Source: Mucilaginibacter rubeus
GTDB taxonomy: Bacteria; Bacteroidota; Bacteroidia; Sphingobacteriales; Sphingobacteriaceae
Reading direction: 5' to 3'
Assembly: GCF_003286415.2 (NCBI RefSeq)
Contig: NZ_CP043450.1
Coordinates: 2,294,001 to 2,358,000, forward strand
Length of the DNA stretch: 64,000 nucleotides
The notes beneath the pieces are model-generated. The model was given only the letters and a program-made list of their open reading frames with translations, was not told the origin of the DNA and made no database searches. Made by a program: the position numbers and the translations under genes. Position 1 is the stretch's first letter. The number at the start of each line of letters is the position of its first letter. Positions 54,061-62,622 of this stretch are shown here, in pieces.

Positions 54061-54528
54061 TTATTTCACTTTAACATAAGTTTCAATAATTTCATGATCA
54101 ACCTTGAGGCTATCTATTTTTTCAATCCCTTTTTGAACCAGGGTGTCATTTTTTACGGTGAGCTTAAATTTAAAATCCCTGTTTTCCCAATCACGTGCGT
54201 CGCAATAAGCCAGATGTTCGGTATAGTCGTCGCCAGATAGGGTATAGGTGCCCGCGCCTGATGAATAAACAGGTTTGGCTGTTTTGCCATGTACCAGATC
54301 ATGCGTAAAAAAGGCAAAGTTAGTGGCGTTAAACATCTTGAACATCTCCTGATCTTTTGGTGGCGTAGTTACCGTGGTATCATTCTTCACGATACTTTTA
54401 CTTGATATCAGGTGCCAGGTTCCGTCAAGTTTGCCTGCAGGTTCAGTTGTTTCTGTTGTTGCCTTTGGCGGATTGCCGCATGAGCATAGCGCGAGCAACA
54501 AAAAAGAAGCTAAGTAGTAGGTTTTCAT
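54061..54528 (-). CDS. Small lipoprotein, lipocalin-like
   Basis: A 155-residue protein with a lipoprotein signal: hydrophobic residues 6-14 and lipobox ALCSC (Cys 17). Start MKTYYLASF at 54528 is chosen; an in-frame upstream ATG lacks a signal pattern. The mature part opens LDGTWHLISSK and ends with beta-strand-like segments (DTLVQKGIEKIDSLKVDHEI), as in small lipocalin-type proteins of Bacteroidetes. The ligand is unknown. It is alone, between two terminators. Confidence 0.75.
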   Translation of the reverse strand: MKTYYLASFLLLALCSCGNPPKATTETTEPAGKLDGTWHLISSKSIVKNDTTVTTPPKDQEMFKMFNATNFAFFTHDLVHGKTAKPVYSSGAGTYTLSGDDYTEHLAYCDARDWENRDFKFKLTVKNDTLVQKGIEKIDSLKVDHEIIETYVKVK

Positions 54529-54565
54529 GGTGTTAATAAAGGTTATTGATATACAATAATAGCAT

Positions 54566-54604
54566 AAAAAAAGCATCGGCAATCATAATTGCCGATGCTT
54601 TTTA
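54566..54604 (-). terminator. Terminator after the sigma-54 response regulator
   Basis: AAAGCATCGGCAAT pairs with ATTGCCGATGCTTT around a 4-base loop with A/T tracts outside. It lies 20 bases past the regulator stop. Confidence 0.85.
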
Positions 54605-54625
54605 AAATAATTTCAAAAGTTTATG

Positions 54626-56011
54626 TTATTCGCCGCGTTTCAGGCCAAATTTTTCAATTTTACTGTATAAGTGGCTGCGTTGAATATCAATATCGTCAGC
54701 TGTTTTTGAAACATTCCAATTGTTTTTTTCCAGCTTGAATTTGATGTATTCACGCTCGGCAAAATCTTTATATTCCTGAAAGTTATTAAACTGATCAAAG
54801 TCTGTTTGTGGCGCGGGAGCCGCTGAGCCAGCAGCCGTAACGGCAACAGGAGCCGATGGATTGGCAAATGCGCGTACATCATTATCGGTGATAACTTTAT
54901 CGCTCAGGATAATCAAACGCTCAACCATGTTGCGAAGCTCACGGATGTTACCTGTCCACGGAAGAGATTTAAGCGCTTCCAACGCTGCATCTGAGATCTT
55001 TTTAACCGGCATGCCGTATTCATTACAGATCTCATCCAAAAAGCTTTGCGTTAACAGCGAGATATCATCCTTGCGCTCAATAAGTGGCGGTACGTGAATC
55101 AATATTACACTTAGGCGGTGGTATAAGTCCATACGGAAATTACCGGCTTCAATTTCTTTAAGCAGGTCTTTGTTTGTTGCGGCTACTACACGTACATCAA
55201 CATCAATTTCCTTTTCGCCACCTACACGGGTAATTTTATTTTCTTGTAAAGCACGTAATACTTTAGCCTGGGCCGATTGGCTCATGTCACCAATCTCGTC
55301 AAGGAATAGCGTTCCGCCGTTTGCCGATTCAAATTTGCCTATACGTTGTTTAATGGCCGAAGTAAATGAACCTTTCTCATGGCCAAATAGTTCACTTTCA
55401 ATTAATTCAGAAGGGATAGCCGCGCAGTTTACCTCAATAATAGGCGCGCTTGAGCGGTTTGATTTTTCGTGCAGCCAACGTGCTACCAACTCTTTACCGC
55501 TACCGTTGGCACCTGTAACTAACACGCGGGCATCGGTAGGAGCAACGCGGTCAATGGTTTCTTTGATCTTAATAATAGCCTGCGATTCACCCAGAATAGG
55601 GCGTACTTTTGATACTTTACGTTTAAGTACTTTGGCTTCAACAACCAGGCTCCCCCTGTCAAGCGCATTACGAACGGTAATGAGCAGGCGGTTCAAATCA
55701 GGTGGTTTGGAGATAAAGTCAAACGCGCCTTTTTTACTGGCTTCCACAGCGGTTTCAACCGTACCGTGGCCTGATATCATGATAAACGGAAGATCGGGTT
55801 TAATGGCGAGGCCTTCGGTAAGTACCTCCATGCCATCCATGCGGTTCATTTTAATATCGCATAGCACCAGGTCATAGTCTTTTTTTTCAATTAACTGAAG
55901 TCCGTCAACACCATTATCTACATCTTCAACCTCGTAATCTTCATACTCCAAAATTTCGCGAAGCGTATTACGTATCGACCGCTCATCATCAATTATTAAA
56001 ATTTTAGCCAT
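54626..56011 (-). CDS. NtrC-family response regulator with GSFTSA motif
   Basis: A 461-residue transcription regulator. The receiver domain (1-120) has the acidic pair D8-D9, phospho-acceptor D52 (LVLCDIKM) and the Lys in SKPPDLNRLL. The AAA+ domain (about 143-370) has Walker A TGANGSGKELVARW and Walker B GGTLFLDEIGDMS. The GAFTGA loop that touches sigma-54 reads G214-S-F-T-S-A219, keeping the key Phe-Thr. A Fis-type helix-turn-helix is at the C-terminus (NVSKTADDIDIQRSHLYSKI). A partner histidine kinase is not adjacent. It should activate sigma-54 promoters once phosphorylated, but the target genes are unknown. Confidence 0.94.
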   Translation of the reverse strand: MAKILIIDDERSIRNTLREILEYEDYEVEDVDNGVDGLQLIEKKDYDLVLCDIKMNRMDGMEVLTEGLAIKPDLPFIMISGHGTVETAVEASKKGAFDFISKPPDLNRLLITVRNALDRGSLVVEAKVLKRKVSKVRPILGESQAIIKIKETIDRVAPTDARVLVTGANGSGKELVARWLHEKSNRSSAPIIEVNCAAIPSELIESELFGHEKGSFTSAIKQRIGKFESANGGTLFLDEIGDMSQSAQAKVLRALQENKITRVGGEKEIDVDVRVVAATNKDLLKEIEAGNFRMDLYHRLSVILIHVPPLIERKDDISLLTQSFLDEICNEYGMPVKKISDAALEALKSLPWTGNIRELRNMVERLIILSDKVITDNDVRAFANPSAPVAVTAAGSAAPAPQTDFDQFNNFQEYKDFAEREYIKFKLEKNNWNVSKTADDIDIQRSHLYSKIEKFGLKRGE

Positions 56012-56161
56012 GTTATATAGTTATGTACAGGTAGTAATTGTTATATCGCTAATATATGAGTTTGTATAGAAAAACAAACACTTTTAATGTGCTATAAAGG
56101 TTTAAGGCAGATAAATGTTTGCAATGTTTTTAAATTTATTAAAAAATAAAACGCATTCAAG

Positions 56162-56191
56162 TAAAAACCCCTCACTTTACAGCAAGGGGTT
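56162..56191 (-). terminator. Terminator after RNase P RNA
   Basis: AACCCCT (56166-56172) pairs with AGGGGTT (56185-56191); on the minus strand the stem is followed by TTTTAC. Confidence 0.75.
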
Positions 56192-56194
56192 GTA

Positions 56195-56575
56195 CAGCAG
56201 CAAATCTGTAAGCCGGGTTCTGTTTTGCCTTGTTAAAGGGCAACTTCTATCATTTATCTGGCCCTGTTATCACTAACAGGTTTAAACAACCTACCCATCC
56301 TAACGACCTGCCTTGCGGCAGATACGGGAGCGAGCAACTCCGCTTTCAGGACCTATTTGGTTTTTCAACTCCTGAGGTTTACCGTCATAGCCGGTCGCCC
56401 GGTTATGCCGTGAGCTCTTACCTCACGTTTTCACCCTTACCCACCTAAGCGGGCGGTATTTTCTCTGTGGCACTTTGCTGTCGCCGGCTGCCGGCGCCTT
56501 CCCGTTAGGAAGCAGGATGCTCTATGTTGCCCGGACTTTCCTCCGCCAAACAAGCTGGCAGCGATAGAACGTTTT
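56195..56575 (-). ncRNA. rnpB: RNase P RNA, bacterial class A
   Basis: Catalytic RNA of RNase P, which trims the 5' leader of tRNA precursors. Read on the minus strand, the conserved regions appear in order: GGAGGAAAGTCCGGGCAACA (5' CR-I), the GCCGGCAGCCGGCGACAGC region, AAGTGCCACAGAGAAAA (CR-IV), a GGGTGAAAACGTGAGGTAAG stretch, and CAGAACCCGGCTTACAG (3' CR-V). The length of about 380 bases fits. The 5' end is placed from a -7 box just upstream, the 3' end from the following terminator; each could be off by about ten bases. A plus-strand open frame crossing it is a chance artefact. Confidence 0.95.
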
Positions 56576-56581
56576 GCGGCA

Positions 56582-56589
56582 TAAAGGTA
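56582..56589 (-). promoter_or_regulatory. -7 box for rnpB
   Basis: On the minus strand this reads TACCTTTA, one base from TAnnTTTG, and lies just before the deduced 5' end of the RNase P RNA. Confidence 0.5.
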
Positions 56590-56607
56590 CGGAAATTTTT
56601 GCGGTTC

Positions 56608-56724
56608 ATTGTTAATAGATCACAGCTGATAGTTCATGGATCATAGCAGCGTTGTAATTAAATTGTTTTGATTGCCGTTAATCATGATTTATGAATAATG
56701 GCCCATCAACTATGATCTATGAAC
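56608..56724. repeat. Long imperfect inverted repeat upstream of rnpB
   Basis: The left segment (TTAATAGATCACAGCTGATA... to 56647) is mirrored imperfectly by the right segment ending ACTATGATCTATGAA (56710-56724). Similar words, ATGAACCATCGTCTATGAAC (34140-34159) and CTATGAACT nearby, precede chrA. It lies between cytochrome c and rnpB, both on the minus strand. Confidence 0.5.
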
Positions 56725-56731
56725 TTAAAAT

Positions 56732-57148
56732 CTATTTGCAGTTTTTCAGGTCGTTCTGAACCTGTTGCAGCGTAATAGTTCCCATTTTATTACCGAAAGA
56801 ATTGGTAACATAGGTAAGCACCTTAGCAATTTCGAGCGGTGCTATATCATCAGCCTGCATCTGGTCGTCAAATGTTTTGCCGGCAACAGTTATTTTTCCT
56901 TTTAGACCGTTCTTGATGAAGCAGGCAAGCGCAGTTTTATTGTTTTTCAGATATGTTGAATCTGTTAATGGAGGGATAAGTGATGATAGCCCTTGGCCTT
57001 TATCGCCGTGGCAGTTTTGACAATGTTGCTGATAAACAAGGCTGCCTGCCGAATAATAGCGTTTAAACTCAATTTGATCGTCGCTTTGGCATGATGCACC
57101 AATTACAATCAATAAAACAGTTATTGCACCAATTACCTTTAATTTCAT
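56732..57148 (-). CDS. Monohaem cytochrome c lipoprotein
   Basis: A 138-residue class I cytochrome c. The lipoprotein signal IVIGASC puts the lipidated Cys at 20, and the haem motif C43-Q-N-C46-H47 follows in QQHCQNCHGDKGQG. A late Met as sixth ligand (near MQADDIAP) is likely. The protein would sit on the periplasmic face of a membrane, carrying electrons. Its ATG overlaps the stop of the SCO gene (ATGA), so they are translated together; a copper-chaperone SCO next to a cytochrome suits oxidase assembly or its electron supply. Confidence 0.92.
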   Translation of the reverse strand: MKLKVIGAITVLLIVIGASCQSDDQIEFKRYYSAGSLVYQQHCQNCHGDKGQGLSSLIPPLTDSTYLKNNKTALACFIKNGLKGKITVAGKTFDDQMQADDIAPLEIAKVLTYVTNSFGNKMGTITLQQVQNDLKNCK

Positions 57149-57792
57149 TTAGCAGCAATTTGGTCCGGTTCGGCTCTTAACGTTTTTATATCGGCAATCA
57201 ATTTGGTTACCTCTGCCGGATCTGTGCCTTCGTAAGTACCGCGAAGACGTTTTTGCTTATCTATCAGAATAAAAAATCCATCATGAATATATTCACCTTT
57301 AGGATTTTTTTCGGATACGCTTTGCAGGTAGCTTTTAGCAATTTTATAGGTGTCGCCTTTTTCGCCATGCAATAACCACCAGGTATTGCCCGCGATTCCT
57401 AATTTATCGGCATAGCGCTTTAATACAGGCACAGTATCATATTTAGGATCGATGGTATGCGAAATGATCCTGAAGTTATTATCATCCTTAAATTCCTTAT
57501 ATACGTTAAGCATATTTCGGTGCATCACAGGACATATAGAAGGGCAGGTGGTGAAGAAGAAATCTGCAACGTAAATTTTGCCATCCAGGCTTTTCTCTGT
57601 AATAGTATCAGCGTACTGGTTTACAAATTTAAAGGGTGGGATAGTGGCGTACTCCGTATCGGTTACAGTTTTGCCATTAACAGTTTTAGTTACCGGTGTT
57701 TTATATCCCAATATGGGCAGGGTAGTTTTAGTATTTGATTTACAGGCATTAAAAAGCGTTAGTATGATAATGCCTATCCACAAGTTCCTCAT
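57145..57792 (-). CDS. SCO1/SenC family copper chaperone lipoprotein
   Basis: A 215-residue thioredoxin-fold lipoprotein (lipobox FNAC, Cys 17) that delivers copper to, or reduces, the Cu(A) site of cytochrome oxidase. The C83-P-S-I-C87 copper motif lies in FFFTTCPSICPVMHR, and the third-ligand region ISHTIDPKYD is present. The start codon overlaps the stop of the upstream lipoprotein gene (TAATG), and the stop overlaps the start of the cytochrome c gene. No oxidase subunits lie in this window. Confidence 0.93.
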   Translation of the reverse strand: MRNLWIGIIILTLFNACKSNTKTTLPILGYKTPVTKTVNGKTVTDTEYATIPPFKFVNQYADTITEKSLDGKIYVADFFFTTCPSICPVMHRNMLNVYKEFKDDNNFRIISHTIDPKYDTVPVLKRYADKLGIAGNTWWLLHGEKGDTYKIAKSYLQSVSEKNPKGEYIHDGFFILIDKQKRLRGTYEGTDPAEVTKLIADIKTLRAEPDQIAAK

Positions 57793-58202
57793 TATTTTAC
57801 CGGTATTTGGGTGATATATTTTGTTGAACTGGTAACTGCTACGGTTACCAGGGTGTCTATTTTATTGATCTGTTTTTTCTGGGCCTCAAGATACTCCATA
57901 AACTCCTGGTGCGATTTATCCTTTTTCTCCGGATCAAATTTATGCATCCAGTCATTCATGGCATTGTCCGCGTCGTCAACCAGTTTTATATACGCCTGGG
58001 CCGAATCTTTGTTGATGGTAGGAGCGCCGTGTTTTAAAAGGCTATCCAACAGCATTTTATTTTCGGTTAACTTAACATCGCTTGGCATTACCTTATCATG
58101 CACTGCAATTACCTGGTTTAAAAGATCTTTTTCCTGTTTTTGAGTGTCGGCACAGCCGAACAATAAAGCAGCTCCTGCTGCAATGAATAGATATTTTTTC
58201 AT
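57792..58202 (-). CDS. Small helical lipoprotein
   Basis: A 136-residue protein starting MKKYLFIAAGAALLFGC, a clear lipoprotein signal (lipobox LFGC, Cys 17). The mature part is all-helical and rich in Lys, Asp and Leu (EKDLLNQVIAVHDKVMPSD, MNDWMHKFDPEKKDKSHQEF), ending in a hydrophilic tail. I know no function. Start at 58202 is chosen because the in-frame start at 58232 lacks the signal pattern. It overlaps the SCO gene by one base, so it belongs to the same unit as SCO and cytochrome c. Confidence 0.78.
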   Translation of the reverse strand: MKKYLFIAAGAALLFGCADTQKQEKDLLNQVIAVHDKVMPSDVKLTENKMLLDSLLKHGAPTINKDSAQAYIKLVDDADNAMNDWMHKFDPEKKDKSHQEFMEYLEAQKKQINKIDTLVTVAVTSSTKYITQIPVK

Positions 58203-58245
58203 GGTTTTTGATAGCGTGATAAAACTTGGCAAATATGCTAAATGT

Positions 58246-58713
58246 TTAGCTGTTTAATACTCTTAAATAATAACTATAGTCTGTTATAGGTAAAGTTTTT
58301 ACGCCTGCAAGCTTAAGCTGCTGCCCAATCTGCGCCCTGGTATGTGTGCCGTGATTAAGCACTTGGGTTACAATATCGCCCAGTTGGTTTTCAAAATAGT
58401 CGCCGGTAAAGTTATGATAGGGGATTAACTTATTTATATCCTCTTCATTTATTTCGTTTAAAAACGTTAGCCATGCTTCATAACGCTCAGATACCTGTAT
58501 TTTACATTGCTCAATTGTAACATTTTCGGGCCACGAGTTTGGCATAGACGGAGGCACGAGCTTGCATCTTTCCAGCCAGGCCTGTTCGGCCGCCAGCAGA
58601 TGCCCCATGAGCTTAAGTGCAATATCCGGCGAACCGGCTGTTTCCATGGCTTGTATTATGAGATTACTGGCAAAAAGATTGTAGCCAAACATTTTCAAAA
58701 AGTATGTTTTCAT
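58246..58713 (-). CDS. DinB superfamily protein
   Basis: A 155-residue four-helix protein of the DinB/YfiT-like metalloprotein superfamily. Conserved positions are the first-helix Asn/Leu region (MFGYNLFASNLIIQAM), the metal His in KLMGHLLAAEQAWLER and the pair of His in VLNHGTHTRAQIGQQL, the HGTHTRxQI motif being characteristic. Members often act as thiol-dependent transferases (bacillithiol or mycothiol) but most are unassigned. The ATG at 58713 fits; the in-frame upstream start at 58782 would add 23 residues. It lies 43 bases before the lipoprotein-SCO-cytochrome c unit on the same strand. Confidence 0.88.
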   Translation of the reverse strand: MKTYFLKMFGYNLFASNLIIQAMETAGSPDIALKLMGHLLAAEQAWLERCKLVPPSMPNSWPENVTIEQCKIQVSERYEAWLTFLNEINEEDINKLIPYHNFTGDYFENQLGDIVTQVLNHGTHTRAQIGQQLKLAGVKTLPITDYSYYLRVLNS

Positions 58714-58854
58714 GGTGTTAGTAAAATTAGCGGCTAATGTATTAAAGCAATTTTGTATATTTATAACAATGCTGGTTAACAATTAAATAACATAGTTGTC
58801 ATATTCAGCAAACATCTGCTTGTTACCTTTATTTTATAGCTAAAACATAAGGTT

Positions 58855-58944
58855 ATGAAATTTATCATCAATATTTCAAAACTGCTGATCAACTTCCGTC
58901 AGTGGATGATGCTTAAAAGTATGCGTTCATCGTTCATACATTAA
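58855..58944 (+). CDS. Candidate very small protein (29 residues)
   Basis: A short frame MKFIINISKLLINFRQWMML... ends in TAA. It is basic and partly hydrophobic, so it could be an amphipathic membrane peptide. A near-consensus -7 box, TACCTTTA, lies about 30 bases upstream. The only support is the start, the promoter-like box and the gap between two divergent genes. I could not confirm it as coding. Confidence 0.25.
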   Translation: MKFIINISKLLINFRQWMMLKSMRSSFIH

Positions 58945-59009
58945 GTTATCACTTATAATTCTTCATTTATAAATATAATCGCACTTTTGGGCTTTTGTAG
59001 CTCAAATTA

Positions 59010-60368
59010 ATGGAACTTACTGACCGGGAAATACATTTAAGCAAAGATCTTTTTGGTAACGACTTTGAATGGGGCGTTTCAACCGCTGCTTTTCAGATAG
59101 AGGGCGCTCATGATGCCGATGGAAAAGGATTGTCTGTATGGGATACTTTCACCACCAAAAAAGGAAAGATCCTGAACGGCGACCATGCCCAAACCGCTTG
59201 CGATTTTTATAACTTATACGAGCGCGATATCGATCTGATCAAAGAGCTCAATATTCCCAATTTTCGCTTTTCTATTTCGTGGACCCGCATCCTGCCCGAT
59301 GGTACCGGGACAGTTAACCAGGCGGGTATCGATTATTATAACCGGGTAATCAATTATTGTATTAAACAAGGTGTTGAGCCCTGGCTAACTGTTTACCATT
59401 GGGATTTACCCCACATACTTGAGGTTCAGGGCGGATGGACAAATCGCGAAGCTATTAGCTGGTTTAGCGAGTTTATAACCATTTGCGCCCAAAACTTCGG
59501 CGACCGCGTAAAACATTGGATGGTGATGAACGAGCCGGTAGTGTTTACCGGCGCAGGTTACTTTTTCGGTATTCATGCACCCGGCCGCAGTGGTATGAAA
59601 AACTTTGTACCCGCCATACATCACGTAACCATGAGTATTGCCGAAGGAGGTAGAATATTACGAAGACTTTTACCCTCAACAGCGCAAATAGGCACAACAT
59701 TTTCGTGTTCACAGATAGAACCTTACTCAAACAAACCAAGAGATATAGCTGCGGCTGTTCGTGCCGATGCCCTGATCAATCGTTTATACATTGAACCTTT
59801 GCTGGGGATGGGGTACCCTATAAATGATCTCCCCGCCCTTAAAGACCTCAGAAAATATTTTTATCCCGGCGACGAGGATAAACTAAGTTTTGATTTTGAT
59901 TTTATAGGTATCCAGAACTATACCCGCGAGATTGTAAAATATTCATTCTTCACGCCTTATATCAACGCAAGTATGGTTAAGGCCGAGAACAGGGGCGTTG
60001 AGCTTACTGCTATGCGCTGGGAAATTTATCCGCCTTCAATTTATCATATGATCAAAAAGTATGATGCTTATCCTAACGTTAAAAAGATAATCGTCACAGA
60101 AAATGGATCTGCTTTTCCCGACACTGTTACTGATGGCGAAGTGAACGACCCCAAAAGATTGAAATATCTCAAGGATAATTTAGCGCAAGTGCTAAAAGCG
60201 AAAAATGAAGGCCATAAAATTGAAGGCTATTTTGTATGGACCCTTACCGATAATTTTGAATGGGCCGAAGGGTATCATCCGCGTTTTGGATTGATCCATG
60301 TTGATCATGCTACCCAGCAACGCACGGTTAAGGCTTCGGGCAAGTGGTACGCCGAATTTTTAAAATAA
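59010..60368 (+). CDS. GH1 beta-glucosidase-type glycoside hydrolase
   Basis: A 452-residue cytoplasmic-type GH1 enzyme, a retaining beta-glycosidase (beta-glucosidase or beta-galactosidase-like) on cellobiose-type sugars or aryl glycosides. The barrel starts DFEWGVSTAAFQIEGA, TVYHWDLPHILE follows, the acid/base E175 is in MNEPVVF, and the nucleophile E364 is in IVTENGSAF; the aglycone-side ENFEWAEGYHPRFG is typical at the C-terminal end. No signal peptide is visible. It is convergent with the first histidine kinase, with only 3 bases between. Specificity is not deduced. Confidence 0.95.
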   Translation: MELTDREIHLSKDLFGNDFEWGVSTAAFQIEGAHDADGKGLSVWDTFTTKKGKILNGDHAQTACDFYNLYERDIDLIKELNIPNFRFSISWTRILPDGTGTVNQAGIDYYNRVINYCIKQGVEPWLTVYHWDLPHILEVQGGWTNREAISWFSEFITICAQNFGDRVKHWMVMNEPVVFTGAGYFFGIHAPGRSGMKNFVPAIHHVTMSIAEGGRILRRLLPSTAQIGTTFSCSQIEPYSNKPRDIAAAVRADALINRLYIEPLLGMGYPINDLPALKDLRKYFYPGDEDKLSFDFDFIGIQNYTREIVKYSFFTPYINASMVKAENRGVELTAMRWEIYPPSIYHMIKKYDAYPNVKKIIVTENGSAFPDTVTDGEVNDPKRLKYLKDNLAQVLKAKNEGHKIEGYFVWTLTDNFEWAEGYHPRFGLIHVDHATQQRTVKASGKWYAEFLK

Positions 60369-60371
60369 AAG

Positions 60372-62453
60372 TTAATTTTTAGGCAGTGTGAAATTGAATG
60401 ATGTGCCATTTTCGGTATCACTTTCAAACCAGATATGGCCGTTGTGATCTTCAATAATTTGCCTGCAGATGGAAAGCCCAAGACCAAACGATTTTTCGCC
60501 GGAAGTACCGGGGCGCTTGGCGTCGGTAAACATATTAAATACCTGGCTTTTCAGCTTATCAGGAATGCCGATGCCGTGATCTTTTACTGAAATTTGTATT
60601 TCATTTTCCAGTTCAAGCGCCATAACTAAAATAGCCGATCCTTCCGGGCTGAATTTAATGGCATTGCTAATAAGGTTGCTAATCACCCTCCATATTTTTT
60701 CACGACTGATACAGATCTCAACCGGAGTGTTTAATAGAGCGAGATTGATCTCCTGTTGTTTCTCAGCGGCTTTAAAACGCATAAGCTCAACGCTATTACT
60801 CAATAAAGAATTAATCTCAACTGCTTCTTTATTGAATGTTGTTGAAGTAGATTCGGTGGCTTCAAGTATTTCATTGATCAGCTCAATGGAGTTAAACGAG
60901 GTTTCCCTGATTATGCCGAGGAGCTCTTTCTGTTCGTCGCTGTAATTCTCCTCGCTCATTATACTCGTAAGCGATGCTATACCGCCTATAGGGTTACGCA
61001 GATCATGTGCAACGGTACGCAAAATGCGGTCTTTTTCCTGGTTATTGAGCTTTAAATCATTAAGGGCATTTTCCAGGTGATTGTTTTGGTGGTTTATCTG
61101 GTGGTTAAGACTTCCGAGCGTCTTAATATTCTTTTTTGATTTTTGCCAATTCAAAAATATCAGGGAAATGATAATAATGAGCATCAACGCAAAAACAACG
61201 GTTACCCTAAGGTAGACGTGTTGTAATTCGTTGTTTTTCTTGAGGTTATTAAACTCATTGTCTTTTTCAAGACTTTTAACCTGTTCCGCTACATCAGCTT
61301 CCTTTAGTTTCCTGTTTTCACTTGTGATGGTATCCTTAAGCTCATCATATTGCTTATAATGCGCCATTGCCTGCTGATGATCATTCTGTTTCTCAAAATA
61401 ATTCGACATTAACAGATGCCAATCCTGTATAGCGTCAGGACTTTTTACGCTGTCAAACTGTAGCTTTATAACGTTGAGAATGTTTAATAAAGAGTCATTA
61501 GCATTTTGCTTATCATATATCGCAGCAAGTTTAAGTTCAGAAAACTGGGCATCATTATTATCATTGCCTTTACGCAAGTTGATAGCGATGCTCTTTTTTA
61601 AGAGGTCTTTAGCTTCATCGTATTTCCGCTGCCTCATATAAACATCGGCGATGTTACCATACACAACACCTTTTGATACTTCACCCATTTCAGGGCGGTC
61701 TTTAAACCTGGCCGCGTTAGCCTTAAGATAGTCGAGTGTTTTGTTATAAAAGTACATCGCGCTGTCGTTTCTTTGCAGCTTGCTGTAGCTTAATCCAATG
61801 TTATTCAGCAACTCCTGGCGGCGATAAAAATAGTTGAAGTTTCCCTCACACGAACTTGTTTCCTCAAAACTTTTCTTAAAAAACGAAGCTGCACGGCCAT
61901 AGTGTTCCTGTTTGTAAAGGATCATGCCCATACGGTAACTATAATCGCCCATAGTACAATCGTCCAGGTTGTTGTTGGCAATTACTTTTCCCTCATAAAA
62001 ATAGCTATATGCTTCGTTGTAGCGGCGTTCATCAAACAACACATCTCCTTTAGAAAGATGAGCCTGGCCGTACTCACTGGTGAATTTTAACTTCTTTTCA
62101 GGCGTGTCAAAAATGTTGAGCATGCTATCTGCATATAGCAACGCCATTTTACGATCATTCTTTACATGAGCTGCGTAGGTATAAATAAAAAAGTAATAAT
62201 TATATACCTGTTTAAAGCCGAGATTGTTGGAATGGTGAAAGGCCGAATCAAGATAATCTGCAGCCGCTTTCTGATGACCATTATCATACATCGACGTAGC
62301 TGTATCAACAGCCTTATTGTAAGCCGATGATGAAAGAAAACCCTTAGGTTGTTGCTGGCAGGAACTGATGATGAGCAACAAGGAAGCAAAAAACAAGCAT
62401 ACCTGTGTAATAACAGATTGTATTGTTTGTTTAAAGCTTTTGTATATAAACAT
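60372..62453 (-). CDS. TPR sensor histidine kinase (first of tandem pair)
   Basis: A 693-residue sensor kinase. The N-terminus is hydrophobic with a Cys (LIISSC, a likely lipobox). Tetratricopeptide-like repeats fill about 45-370 (for example EHYGRAASFFKKSFEE and RKYDEAKDLLKKSIAIN). A membrane helix lies near 412-432, then a coiled coil (about 440-475), the HisKA box AHDLRNPIGGIASL with H483, and the HATPase domain: NLISNAIKFSPEG, DHGIGIPD, GLGLSICRQIIEDH. No receiver domain is attached and no regulator gene is adjacent. ATG at 62453 is preferred over a TTG one codon earlier. Confidence 0.93.
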   Translation of the reverse strand: MFIYKSFKQTIQSVITQVCLFFASLLLIISSCQQQPKGFLSSSAYNKAVDTATSMYDNGHQKAAADYLDSAFHHSNNLGFKQVYNYYFFIYTYAAHVKNDRKMALLYADSMLNIFDTPEKKLKFTSEYGQAHLSKGDVLFDERRYNEAYSYFYEGKVIANNNLDDCTMGDYSYRMGMILYKQEHYGRAASFFKKSFEETSSCEGNFNYFYRRQELLNNIGLSYSKLQRNDSAMYFYNKTLDYLKANAARFKDRPEMGEVSKGVVYGNIADVYMRQRKYDEAKDLLKKSIAINLRKGNDNNDAQFSELKLAAIYDKQNANDSLLNILNVIKLQFDSVKSPDAIQDWHLLMSNYFEKQNDHQQAMAHYKQYDELKDTITSENRKLKEADVAEQVKSLEKDNEFNNLKKNNELQHVYLRVTVVFALMLIIIISLIFLNWQKSKKNIKTLGSLNHQINHQNNHLENALNDLKLNNQEKDRILRTVAHDLRNPIGGIASLTSIMSEENYSDEQKELLGIIRETSFNSIELINEILEATESTSTTFNKEAVEINSLLSNSVELMRFKAAEKQQEINLALLNTPVEICISREKIWRVISNLISNAIKFSPEGSAILVMALELENEIQISVKDHGIGIPDKLKSQVFNMFTDAKRPGTSGEKSFGLGLSICRQIIEDHNGHIWFESDTENGTSFNFTLPKN

Positions 62454-62622
62454 CAAAGATTAAGTTACGTCAGGTTTAGTGTTGGTTTTAAAACAGGGTT
62501 AAACTATGAAATTTCTTCAAAATAACTATACTGCTTTTATGATTATTGTTAATTAATTACCTAAAATGAAATTTAATTAATCGAGTCAAGGACTAATGGC
62601 TGCCGTTTGATTGATTAATAAA

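Noticed and set aside
55170..55877. 235-codon plus-strand open frame opposite the sigma-54 regulator gene
   Set aside because: It is antisense to a well-supported AAA+ domain, Ser/Thr-rich with no domain, and lies fully inside the real gene.
56230..56448. 72-codon plus-strand open frame
   Set aside because: It lies inside the RNase P RNA gene on the other strand; the conserved RNA regions explain the sequence.
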